From JANOQP01 sp044227705 (lineage in GTDB: Bacteria; Bacteroidota; Bacteroidia; Chitinophagales; Saprospiraceae), in assembly GCA_044227705.1 (NCBI GenBank), contig JBGAWE010000104.1, forward strand, positions 1-15,011: a DNA stretch of 15,011 nt, in the 5' to 3' direction. A program made the position numbers and the translations under genes. Positions 1-7,410 of the stretch are shown piece by piece. The notes below the pieces were generated by a model. That model saw only the letters and a program-made list of their open reading frames with translations, did no database searches and was not told the origin of the DNA. Positions within the stretch are counted from its first letter, which is position 1; each line of letters opens with the position of its first letter.

Positions 1-920
1 CTGAAAAACGCGCCGGTTTCGCCACTCAACTCCGAGTACATCCGCCCGGCGTTCGCCACAATCCAGTCCGGTTCACCCTTTGGCGCGGGGTTTCCAGAGG
101 GGTACTTGAACTCCTCGTCGAAGTGCAGCAACTTTTCCAGCCCGAGGCGGCGGCGTTGCCGGTCGTAGAGTTTTTGGGCAAGCGGCACGACGTGCTCCAA
201 AATCTGCTTTCGGAAATTGGCCACCATCGCCGCGTCGTAGTCGCTGCGCATCATGCGGACGTAGCCCATCTCGACGAAGTTTCGGAAGCCCATCTTCTCG
301 GCGATGGCCGCTCGAGTTTTGACCAATTCATCGAAGATGGCCTCGATTCGCGACGCGTTTTGGGCGTAAAAACCCCATTTGGCGGCCGAGGCCCGGCGGC
401 GCAAATCGCGGTCGGGCGAGTATTCGAGCGGGTTGATGCTCGACAGGTTGTAGGTTTTTCCGTCAAGCTCGATGGCGGCCTGCGCCTTGATGCGGTCGTA
501 CTCGGTGCCGAGCGCGTTCTCCCGCTGAAGGTCTTCGAGGATTTCGGGGCGGAAGGTTCTCGTCAAAAGCTCGGCCACGATAAACAGGTGGTCGCCCAGT
601 TTTTTCTCCAAAAAAGCCCGGTGCGGCGAGGCGAGCAGAGCTTGGTAAAACCGCGTGTTGATGTCCTCGAACCGGGGCGTGTTCTCGTCAAAGAAGTCGT
701 TCTCCGCTTCATAGAAAACATCTCGCGTGTCCATCGAGTGGCGGATGTGCGCAAGGTTGAGCATTGACTCGAAACCGGAGCGCAACTCGTTGATCTTCAG
801 CAAGTTTGCGTATGCCGTTTCGCCGTCCTTTGTTTCTGAAAAAGAGAAAAGGAGCTGGTCGAACTCGGAGGTCAGGGCCTCCAAGTCGGGCCGTCGGTAA
901 GGGAATTCTCCAAAAGTCAT
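1..920 (-). CDS. M3-family oligoendopeptidase (PepF-like), N-terminal 306 residues, partial
   Basis: Reading the minus strand from ATG at 918-920 gives an open frame with no stop up to the left edge. The protein begins MTFGEFPYRRPDLEALTSEF and continues through an acidic, helix-rich N-terminal half. Segments such as NFVEMGYVRMMRSDYDAAMV (about residues 218-237) and FRKQILEHVVPLAQKLYDRQ are typical of M3 metallopeptidases of the 'M3 family oligoendopeptidase' group (about 560-580 residues). Members hydrolyse oligopeptides in the cytoplasm using zinc. The HExxH zinc motif lies in the missing C-terminal half, so catalytic competence cannot be judged. No signal peptide is visible. The ATG is 64 bases beyond the stop of the upstream adhesin gene, and a -7-like box (TACTTTCG, 940-947) lies between them, so it probably has its own promoter. 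The family call is from recalled sequence pattern, not a search. Confidence 0.85.
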   Translation of the reverse strand, partial: MTFGEFPYRRPDLEALTSEFDQLLFSFSETKDGETAYANLLKINELRSGFESMLNLAHIRHSMDTRDVFYEAENDFFDENTPRFEDINTRFYQALLASPHRAFLEKKLGDHLFIVAELLTRTFRPEILEDLQRENALGTEYDRIKAQAAIELDGKTYNLSSINPLEYSPDRDLRRRASAAKWGFYAQNASRIEAIFDELVKTRAAIAEKMGFRNFVEMGYVRMMRSDYDAAMVANFRKQILEHVVPLAQKLYDRQRRRLGLEKLLHFDEEFKYPSGNPAPKGEPDWIVANAGRMYSELSGETGAFF

Positions 921-939
921 TTGAGCAAAAATTGGGCGG

Positions 940-947
940 CGAAAGTA
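940..947 (-). promoter_or_regulatory. Putative Bacteroidota -7 promoter element (TACTTTCG) for the oligoendopeptidase gene
   Basis: The minus strand reads TACTTTCG, matching the Bacteroidota -7 consensus TAnnTTTG at all but one position, and ends 19 bases before the ATG at 920. No convincing TTTG-like -33 element is seen at the expected spacing of about 19 bases. The resulting leader would be very short. The call rests on the box and its position only. Confidence 0.45.
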
Positions 948-983
948 GAACAAGCTGCCGCCTGTTGGCCCCGGCCGGTCACC

Positions 984-1211
984 TCAATGGGCTATTACCA
1001 ACCGCTTTTCGATGAACAACCCGCCTGCCGTTTCCGCTTTGAGGAAATAAGTCCCCGCCGGAAGCCGCTTCAGCTCGACCTCGAGCGGCGAATTGCCCTC
1101 GACGGCCGCCCGCTTTTTTCCAAAAACATCGAACAGCGACACCACGAGCGGCCCCGGTTTTTCCCATGCAACAAAGACCCGCTCGCCCGCCGGGTTCGGG
1201 TAGACGGCAAA
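984..1211 (-). other. Type A T9SS C-terminal sorting domain of the SprB-repeat protein
   Basis: Residues 1947-2021 start with FAVYPNPAGERVFVAW, continue through VSLFDVFGKK and LPAGTYFLKAE, and end EKRLVIAH. This follows the Por_Secre_tail (TIGR04183-type) pattern: a YPNP opening, a middle strand with a D..G core, an LpaGtYf turn and a basic end. In the family this tail directs export by the Por secretion system and is then removed by the sortase-like PorU. Confidence 0.88.
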
Positions 1212-4200
1212 TTCATTTGCCGCCGCCGGGCTGCCCGTCGAACTCGTCTCTTTCACCAAAATCGAATCGGCCGAGACGGAGCAGCCGCCCGCGTCCGTCA
1301 CCGTTGCCGAGTAGTAGCCGGTCGGCAGGCCGGTCGCGCAGTTGCTGCCTGTTTGCTGGTTTGAAAAAAGGTAGGTGTAGCTCGCCTGATTGCCACCCTC
1401 GACAGTCAGGCAAATCTGCCCGTTCGACTGGCCGGGCGCTGCGTCGGAGACTGTTATCTGGTTGATTTTCAACGAATCGAGGGGCTGCTGGACGATGACC
1501 CCGACCGTCCAGGTGCAGCCGAAAGCGTCGGTGATTTCACAGAAATAGTTGCCCTTCGGCAGCCCGAAAACAGAGTCGGACGTTGCACCTGTGTTCCATT
1601 TGAAAAGATATGGGGGCGTTCCGCCCATCGCGTCGACCTCCGCCCAGCCGGTTGCTGCGCCGAAGCAGGCGACGTTTCCGATGTCGGCCGAGGCCGAGAG
1701 CGGGTTCTTGTCCGCCTCGATTTGGAAGGGGAAGATTTTGGTGCAGAGGCTGTCGTCCGTCACCGAGACCGTGTAGAACCCAGGCGTCAGGTCGGTGGCG
1801 ACGGGGCCGATGTCGCCCGAACTCCAGACGTAATTGTAGTTCGGCACCCCGCCGTTGGCCAGGATTTCGATGAGGCCGCTGCCGTTCGAGCAGTTGTCGT
1901 GCCGCAGGATGACGGTGTCGATGGCGAGCGGCGCGGCGGGCGAGACGAGCGTGATGACGGGCGCGGAGAACGAGCAGCCGTTGAGGTCTTTCGCCACGAG
2001 CTGGTAGTCGCCCGGGCCGATGTTTTCGAGGTCTTTGAGGGTTGAGCTGGTGCCGCCGGGCATCTTCCAGAGGAACTGGTAGGGCTGCACGCCGCCGCTG
2101 ATTTCAGGATAAATATGGCCTGTCGCCTCGCCCGCGCAGGGCGGGTTGAGCCAGTTTTCATAGAAGCCGAAAACCTTCGACGGCTCCTCGATGAAGACCG
2201 TGTCGGACTGCGCCAGACAGCCCGCGTTATCCAGCACGGTGAAAAAAACAGGGCCTTCGCCCAGTCCGGTGAGCGAGATGTTTGGTGTAGGAAAGGTTTT
2301 CAAACCGCCTCCATTGATGGCGATTTGGAACGGTGCTGTGCCGCCCGCCAGCGTGAAATCGGCCCGCCCGTCGCCCGCGCCAAAACAGCTAACGGGTTGA
2401 AAACCAATGCTTTGCGCCGAGAAACCGTCGTTCGGATCGAAGATTTCGATGGCTTTCACCTCCTGCTTGCAGCCGCCGCCGTCGGTTATCGTGGCCGAGT
2501 AACTGCCGGGCGAGAGGTGATAAATTCCGCTCGTTGTCGCCCCGTTCGACCACACGAAAGTGTAGCCCGCGAAGCCGCCCGCCGGGTTCAGCTCGATGCT
2601 GGCGAAGGCCGTCCCGATGCATGGGACCTGCTGCACCGTCGGGTTCGGCTGGATTTCAGATGGCTGCCCGATGGTGATTGTGGGCAGCGAGGCCGAGCAG
2701 CCGTTCGCGTCCGTCACGCGGAATTTCCAGTAGCCGAGGCCGACGTTCGTCAGGTCTTCCTGTTTCAAACTGTCGTTCCAAATCGGGGAATAGGGCAAAG
2801 TGCCGCCCACGATTTCGATGTCGATGGAGCCGTCGAAAAGGCCGTAGCAAGAGGCGTTCTCTTTGAAGACAAGTTCGGCGGCGAGCGCGGCCGACGGGCC
2901 CTTCACCTCCGCAGAATCCGCCGCCAACCGGCAGCCAAAGGCGTCGGTCACGACGGCCTGATATTTCCCGGCAGGGATGTTTTGGAGGGCCGGCTGGTTG
3001 GAGAAACCGCTGTTCCAATTGAAGGAATACGGCTTCGTCCCGCCCGTGATTTTAGGGAAAACCGCGCCGTCCGTCTGCCCGAAGCAACGGATATTTTTAA
3101 CGCTATCCAATTGAAAACCAATGACTTGCACGGCCGTCAAGGCTGGCGCGACGGTCGGGTAGTTGCAACCCCGGCTGTCGCTGATGGTCAACCCGAGGAG
3201 GCCGGGCGGGAGGTTGAAAAGATGGTTCGCCGTCGCCCCGCTCGACCAGTTGTACTGGTACGGAGGCACGCCGCCGGAGCCGGTCAGCCAGATTTCCCCG
3301 TCGTTCACGCCGATGCACGACGGGTCTTTTTTAAGAATCGAGAAATAGGAGATGGGCGGCGGTGCGACGAGGTTGAACGAGAAGCTGCCCGTGCAGCCCA
3401 CCAAGTCCGTCGCCGTCACTTTGTAAAGCCCGGCAGTGAGGTTCGTCAAAAAGGGCACGGCGGAGGTCTGGCCCGGCCCCGTCCAGTTCCATGCGTAGCC
3501 GCCGGGGTTGCCGCCGTTCGTTTGCAGGAAAATAGCCCCATCGGCGCCCGCCGCGCAGGTGATGGGATGGATGCTGTCGGCCGTGACCGTGAGCGCGGCG
3601 GGCTGCGTGACCGCCAGAAACGGCGAGACGGCCGAACAGCCCCGCGAGTCGGTCAGCGTCGTACGATAGGCCCCGGGGGGCAGGTTGCCGATGTCCTCCG
3701 TGGTCGCCGCGTTGTTCCAATAGAAGGTGTACGGCGGCGTTCCGCCCGAGACGGCGAGGTCTATTTTTCCATTGGAGGAGCCGTTGCAGGTCGCATTTTC
3801 AATAGAATTCGGCAAAAAGAGGAAGGCCGTCGGGGCTTTCACCTGCAAGTTTTTCAATTGCTGGACGCAAGTCCCTTCGGTTATCGTCACCGAGTAAAGC
3901 CCGGCGGCCACGTCTTCGAGGTCTTGAAAATGGGAGCCGTTGCTCCAGTCGTAGATCGGGTTCGAGCCGGCGAGGAGGTTCAGTTGAATTTGACCGTCGC
4001 TCCCAGCGGGGCATTTCACGTCGATTATCGAGTCGATGTTGACGGCCAACCCCGGCGCGTTGATGACCTGCGCGGGCAGCACCATCGAGCAGTTCTGCCC
4101 CGAGTTGTCGGTGATGGTGATTTGGTAGCTGCCCTGCGCAAGGCCGGGGATGGTCACTTGCCCGGTCTGGTTTGGCAGCGAGCCGCTGACCGGCCCCGAC

Positions 4201-7049
4201 CAGGCGAAATGGTACGGCGGCTGGCCGTTGAGCGGCGTGATTTTGAGGCTGCCGTCGGCCGCCCCACAGGCCGTCGCGTTGTTGACGGCGTTGATTTGAA
4301 CCGCGGAGATGCTGGCGGCCGTCGTCACCGAGATGGCGGCCGAACTGGTGCAGCCGTTCTTGTCGCGGACGGTGAGGAGGAAGTTTTGATTGCCGGGAAC
4401 TGGCGAAATCGGGAGCGAGGGGAAGTTCCAGTTGCTCAAAAGGCTGCCGCCCGACCAGGCGTAGGTGAACGGCGCGTTGCCCGTCGCGCTGCCGTTGAGC
4501 GTCGTCAGCGAGCCGTTGCAGAGCGAGAGCGAAGGGCCTTGCAGGATGCTCGCCGACGGCAATTCGTCGACGCTCAGGGCGACCATCTCCGCGTCCGTGC
4601 AACCAGCCGAACTGGTGACCATGACCGTGTAAGTCGTTGAAACAGAGGGGCTTACGACGGGCGAGCCGAGCTTGTTGCCGCTCGTCGCGGGGTTGCCGAG
4701 GTGCCAAGTGGCCGTGCCGCCCGTGTTCGCCGAGTCGACGACGGTGAGTGCCGAAAGGTCGAAATCGTCGCCGAGGCAGATGCGCGGGCTTTCGAGGACG
4801 GCGACGTTCGGGTTCGGGTTGACGGTGATTTGCCCCGCAGTCCGAGTGCTCGGGCAGCCTGTCGAGTGCGCCGCATCGAAGATGGAATCGAGGAGCCAGA
4901 CGGGTTTTGAGAGAATCAAGCCGTTGATTGTCAACGAGTTGCCCGTGCCGAGCAGGTTGCCGCCAGTCGGCGCGTCGAACCAATAGAACTGGCCGCTGGC
5001 CATGTTCGCCGCTGTCAAAACCGCCGCGCCGCCCGAACAGATTGTCGCCGCTGCGAAGCTGGCGGGCTGCGGGATGGCCTTGTCGTCGGCCATGCCGTTG
5101 CAGTTTTCGTCGATGCCGTTGCAGAGGATTTCGGGGGCGGCGGGGTTGATGGTGGCCGAGGCGTCGTTGCAGTCCGTGCTTTTGTCCGAAAATCCAACCG
5201 GAACGGACAGCGAACAAGACGTGATGGGCTGGGCGAGGTTGCCGAAGCCGTCGCCGTCCGAGTCTTTGTAAAAGACAAAATCCTGCGCGTTTGCGAGGGT
5301 CGAGCCGAAGAAGCGGATGTCGTCAAGAGCCGCGTCGCTGTACGTCCCCTTGCTGACGGCGACGAACCTAAAATTGGCCACCTCCCCGTCGAACGGGGCG
5401 AGGTCGATGAATTCTTTGTGCCACGTATTTCCCTGATTTCCGGCGACTTGCCACAGTTGCGTCCAGTTTTGGCCGCCGTCGAGGGAGACTTCAAGGGCGA
5501 TGCTGCCCGTTTGGAATTGCGACTGGTTGGCCGGGGGCACGCCGAACAGGTGCCATTGAAAAGACATCGAACAGGGGCCGTTCCCTTTGACGAGAATGCA
5601 ACGCGAGCGCAGTTCCGCCCGCTTGTTGAAAGAATTGCTCCCGCACGACGACTCGGTGTAGATGTACTTCCCGCCACCCGTGACGTCGTCATCGGGCCCA
5701 GCGTTGGAGGTCGGCGTAAAGCCCGCACGGGAAAGCCAGTCCCAGTCGTCGGTCGAGATGTTCTGCCACACGCCGACCAACTGGCAGTTGTTCAACCCCG
5801 AGCAGCTGCTTTTGTCCTCGGGCTGGCCGTCGAAGTTTTCACCCAAAGTCAGCAGGAGGCAGTCTGTGAAAAAGGACTTTTTGCAGGAATTGAAGCTCGA
5901 TGCGGTGCCGCACTTCGTCCGCATGTAGACGTCGTATTCGGTCAACTGCTGGAGGCCGCTGATGACGAGCGGTTGTGGCTGGTTGCAAGGGATTTTCAAA
6001 ACAGTCCCCTGCCCGGCGGCCCAATTTTCGCCCGGCACAAAACCGGCCGGGCCGTATTCCAAAAGCAGGGAATCGGAGCAAATCGCCGGGTTTTGCCATG
6101 ACAAACTGACCGCGTGGGAGGAAAGGACGGTAGCCGCCACATCGGTCGGCGGGAGGCAGTTCGGGTTGGCGAAGACCAGCTCTGCGTATTTCAAAATGCC
6201 GACGTTCCCCGCGACCGAGTCGCAGATTTCGAGCCGCCAGACGCCGTTCGGGTTGGAGCCGTCGTTGAAGTCGTCGAGGTTTCCCATCGGAGAAAACTTG
6301 CCGACGAAGGGCGGCTGCGCGGCCAGGGAGTTGATTGGCGCGGCGGCGCAGGTTTGGGTGAATTCGCAGACTTGCGAACAACCGGCGGCGGGGGGGTTCC
6401 CAAAATTGTCGCCGCTGCCGCCCACCCCGTCGACCAGCGAGACGGAAACACCGCTGGGCGAAACGAGGCGGATGTCGAGGTCGCTCACCCAGTCGTGTTG
6501 CAAGGTGAGTTTGATCGATTTTAAAAAGACGTCGGTGCCGAGCGAGGTGCCGGGCGCGGAAAATTCCTCGATGAGAAAATGGTTGGTCGCCGCCGCGCAA
6601 CTGTTGTCGGCCACCGAGAGCGACATCGGGCAGGCGGAGGGGTTGGTGAGCGCGGTTCGGAAGGTGTGGGTGGACGACCAGTTGCTCGTCGAGCCGTCGG
6701 CGCACAGCGAGCGGACACGGAACTTGTACTGCGTGCCCGAGACGAGGCCGCTGGCGAGGTAAGGGAGCGTGGTTAGGCTGTCGGCCGTGGGCGTTCCGCT
6801 GAAAAAATTGGTCGAGAGGACAAGCTCGACGTCCCAGCCGAGGTCTGTGCCACCGTTGACGGACGACCAGCTCAACAGGGCGGAGGAGGCGGTGACGTTG
6901 AAACTTTGGAGAGAGACTGGCGGGGAGCACAGAAGCTCCGAGTTTGCCGGATTGACGAGCGGGCGACCCGCCTTCGCTGAAGCCACGGCGGGTAAAAGGC
7001 AGATTAAAACGACCGCTAGACAGGCGGCAGGCGCAAACTTGACGCTCAT
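984..7049 (-). CDS. Giant secreted mosaic protein with 13 SprB-like repeats and T9SS sorting domain
   Basis: A 2021-residue protein. The frame is open up to 7169, but I place the start at ATG 7047-7049. That is where a signal peptide begins (MSVKFAPAACLAVVLICLLP, cleavage near AVASA/KA about residue 25), and a -7 promoter box lies inside the longer frame at 7121-7128. Approximate order by residue: FN3 (40-135); P/Homo-B domain (140-296); second FN3 (298-397); MAM-like jelly roll ending in ALDDIRFFGS (400-586); MopE-type motif with DSDGDGFGN and ILCNGIDENCNG (593-654); Ig/PKD-like segments (667-910); 13 SprB-like repeats (914-1937); type A T9SS tail FAVYPNPAGERV...LPAGTYFLKAE (1947-2021). Such proteins are exported by Sec, moved across the outer membrane by T9SS and often anchored to the surface. 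No protease or glycosidase domain is recognisable. An adhesin or matrix role is inference, and SprB repeats alone do not prove gliding. Confidence 0.9.
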   Translation of the reverse strand: MSVKFAPAACLAVVLICLLPAVASAKAGRPLVNPANSELLCSPPVSLQSFNVTASSALLSWSSVNGGTDLGWDVELVLSTNFFSGTPTADSLTTLPYLASGLVSGTQYKFRVRSLCADGSTSNWSSTHTFRTALTNPSACPMSLSVADNSCAAATNHFLIEEFSAPGTSLGTDVFLKSIKLTLQHDWVSDLDIRLVSPSGVSVSLVDGVGGSGDNFGNPPAAGCSQVCEFTQTCAAAPINSLAAQPPFVGKFSPMGNLDDFNDGSNPNGVWRLEICDSVAGNVGILKYAELVFANPNCLPPTDVAATVLSSHAVSLSWQNPAICSDSLLLEYGPAGFVPGENWAAGQGTVLKIPCNQPQPLVISGLQQLTEYDVYMRTKCGTASSFNSCKKSFFTDCLLLTLGENFDGQPEDKSSCSGLNNCQLVGVWQNISTDDWDWLSRAGFTPTSNAGPDDDVTGGGKYIYTESSCGSNSFNKRAELRSRCILVKGNGPCSMSFQWHLFGVPPANQSQFQTGSIALEVSLDGGQNWTQLWQVAGNQGNTWHKEFIDLAPFDGEVANFRFVAVSKGTYSDAALDDIRFFGSTLANAQDFVFYKDSDGDGFGNLAQPITSCSLSVPVGFSDKSTDCNDASATINPAAPEILCNGIDENCNGMADDKAIPQPASFAAATICSGGAAVLTAANMASGQFYWFDAPTGGNLLGTGNSLTINGLILSKPVWLLDSIFDAAHSTGCPSTRTAGQITVNPNPNVAVLESPRICLGDDFDLSALTVVDSANTGGTATWHLGNPATSGNKLGSPVVSPSVSTTYTVMVTSSAGCTDAEMVALSVDELPSASILQGPSLSLCNGSLTTLNGSATGNAPFTYAWSGGSLLSNWNFPSLPISPVPGNQNFLLTVRDKNGCTSSAAISVTTAASISAVQINAVNNATACGAADGSLKITPLNGQPPYHFAWSGPVSGSLPNQTGQVTIPGLAQGSYQITITDNSGQNCSMVLPAQVINAPGLAVNIDSIIDVKCPAGSDGQIQLNLLAGSNPIYDWSNGSHFQDLEDVAAGLYSVTITEGTCVQQLKNLQVKAPTAFLFLPNSIENATCNGSSNGKIDLAVSGGTPPYTFYWNNAATTEDIGNLPPGAYRTTLTDSRGCSAVSPFLAVTQPAALTVTADSIHPITCAAGADGAIFLQTNGGNPGGYAWNWTGPGQTSAVPFLTNLTAGLYKVTATDLVGCTGSFSFNLVAPPPISYFSILKKDPSCIGVNDGEIWLTGSGGVPPYQYNWSSGATANHLFNLPPGLLGLTISDSRGCNYPTVAPALTAVQVIGFQLDSVKNIRCFGQTDGAVFPKITGGTKPYSFNWNSGFSNQPALQNIPAGKYQAVVTDAFGCRLAADSAEVKGPSAALAAELVFKENASCYGLFDGSIDIEIVGGTLPYSPIWNDSLKQEDLTNVGLGYWKFRVTDANGCSASLPTITIGQPSEIQPNPTVQQVPCIGTAFASIELNPAGGFAGYTFVWSNGATTSGIYHLSPGSYSATITDGGGCKQEVKAIEIFDPNDGFSAQSIGFQPVSCFGAGDGRADFTLAGGTAPFQIAINGGGLKTFPTPNISLTGLGEGPVFFTVLDNAGCLAQSDTVFIEEPSKVFGFYENWLNPPCAGEATGHIYPEISGGVQPYQFLWKMPGGTSSTLKDLENIGPGDYQLVAKDLNGCSFSAPVITLVSPAAPLAIDTVILRHDNCSNGSGLIEILANGGVPNYNYVWSSGDIGPVATDLTPGFYTVSVTDDSLCTKIFPFQIEADKNPLSASADIGNVACFGAATGWAEVDAMGGTPPYLFKWNTGATSDSVFGLPKGNYFCEITDAFGCTWTVGVIVQQPLDSLKINQITVSDAAPGQSNGQICLTVEGGNQASYTYLFSNQQTGSNCATGLPTGYYSATVTDAGGCSVSADSILVKETSSTGSPAAANEFAVYPNPAGERVFVAWEKPGPLVVSLFDVFGKKRAAVEGNSPLEVELKRLPAGTYFLKAETAGGLFIEKRLVIAH
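1239..4310 (-). repeat. Array of 13 SprB-like repeats (about 79 residues each)
   Basis: Residues 914-1937 fall into 13 units with the pattern C-x-G-x-x-D/N-G-x-I, then GGtpPYxyxW, then a xxGxY..tvTD..GC ending. Clear examples contain GGTPPYTFYWNN, GGVPPYQYNWSSG and GGTPPYLFKWNTG. Nearly every unit has one Cys near its start and one in the TDxxGC end, which suggests one disulfide per unit. The units are well diverged in sequence, so this is an old array rather than a recent DNA-level expansion. Unit 13 has lost the first Cys. Confidence 0.85.
5086..5270 (-). other. MopE-type / thrombospondin-3-like metal-binding motif inside the SprB-repeat protein
   Basis: Residues about 593-654 carry a calcium-loop-like DSDGDGFGN, then TDCNDASATINPAAPEILCN, then GIDENCNGMADD. 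This matches the 'putative metal-binding motif' family (Pfam PF11617, named after MopE), which is common in secreted proteins of Bacteroidota and myxobacteria. Calcium binding by the DxDxDG loop is the likely role. Copper binding is known only for MopE itself and should not be assumed here. Confidence 0.75.
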
Positions 7050-7120
7050 TTCTTGCTGTTTAAAAGGTCCACTTGGTCGGGGGAAATCGGTAAGTCTTGG
7101 TGCCTTCGGCGGAGGCAGAA

Positions 7121-7128
7121 CAAAAGTA
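7121..7128 (-). promoter_or_regulatory. Bacteroidota -7 promoter element (TACTTTTG) for the SprB-repeat protein gene
   Basis: The minus strand reads TACTTTTG, an exact match to TAnnTTTG. Nineteen bases upstream the strand reads TTAG, close to the TTTG -33 element, separated by an A8 run. Transcription would start near 7114 and give a leader of about 65 bases before the ATG at 7049. The box supports the shorter start, because it lies inside any longer version of the reading frame. Confidence 0.65.
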
Positions 7129-7323
7129 GCCGGATTTTTTTTCGTGTCTAAATTTGAGAAACCTAACACCGTCTTCGACGGGGAAACGACCGTTTTTGAA
7201 TTGCATTTTCATCAAAAACTGCTGGTTTTGGGGAAAAACGGGGGATTGCCGGAAGCCGTCCACAGTCGGGCGGGCAGCTGTTGGGAAATAAATTTTTGCG
7301 GTAAATGTGATAGTTCAAAAAAC

Positions 7324-7338
7324 TGGCATTTGATTTGT
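7324..7338 (+). promoter_or_regulatory. Sigma-54-like -24/-12 sequence upstream of rpoN (one core base off)
   Basis: The plus strand reads TGGCATTTGATTTGT. The -24 GG is at 7325-7326 and, after ten bases, the -12 doublet is GT instead of the invariant GC (consensus TGGCAC-N5-TTGC). If functional it would start transcription about 60 bases before the rpoN GTG. The substitution at a core base makes this a weak candidate. Confidence 0.25.
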
Positions 7339-7380
7339 CAAGTCGATTCCACCGCCCGAGTTTCGGGGCTTTCGGAACGA

Positions 7381-7388
7381 TAAGTTTT
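7381..7388 (+). promoter_or_regulatory. Possible -7 box (TAAGTTTT) for rpoN
   Basis: TAAGTTTT matches TAnnTTTG at all but the last base and ends 22 bases before the GTG start, a spacing similar to other putative promoters in this window. No -33 TTTG is found at the expected distance, so the call is tentative. Confidence 0.3.
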
Positions 7389-7410
7389 AATCTCGTAAAC
7401 ATCCCACATT

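Larger units (their letters stand above)
7050..7410. other. Intergenic region between the divergent adhesin and rpoN genes
   Basis: This 361-base region lies between two divergent start codons and is visibly more AT-rich than the flanking genes. It holds the adhesin promoter box (7121-7128, minus strand), a TGGCA-N9-TTGT sequence resembling a sigma-54 -24/-12 promoter (7324-7338, plus strand) and a near-consensus -7 box TAAGTTTT (7381-7388, plus strand). I see no RNA gene and no convincing small coding sequence. Short open frames here have no recognisable product and no codon pattern like the neighbours. Confidence 0.6.

Noticed and set aside
123..767. Plus-strand open frame of 214 codons at the left edge
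   Set aside because: The minus strand over the same bases encodes a recognisable M3 oligoendopeptidase with no stop. The plus frame has no recognisable product.
961..983. GGCC-rich palindrome after the SprB-repeat gene stop as a terminator
   Set aside because: The GGCC segments leave too small a loop and no T-run follows; GC-rich chance palindromes are expected here.
2115..4640. 841-codon open frame on the plus strand opposite the SprB-repeat gene
   Set aside because: The translation is Arg/Gly/Val-rich with no domain, and its openness follows from the GC-rich codon bias of the real gene on the minus strand, which has clear repeats, a signal peptide and a sorting tail.
7050..7169. 40-residue N-terminal extension of the SprB-repeat protein
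   Set aside because: It would precede a good signal peptide and would span the -7 promoter box at 7121-7128. The shorter start at 7049 explains both.
7163..7402. Small minus-strand open frame (79 codons) between the adhesin gene and rpoN
   Set aside because: It has no recognisable motif, a composition unlike the neighbours and overlaps the presumed promoter region of both divergent genes.
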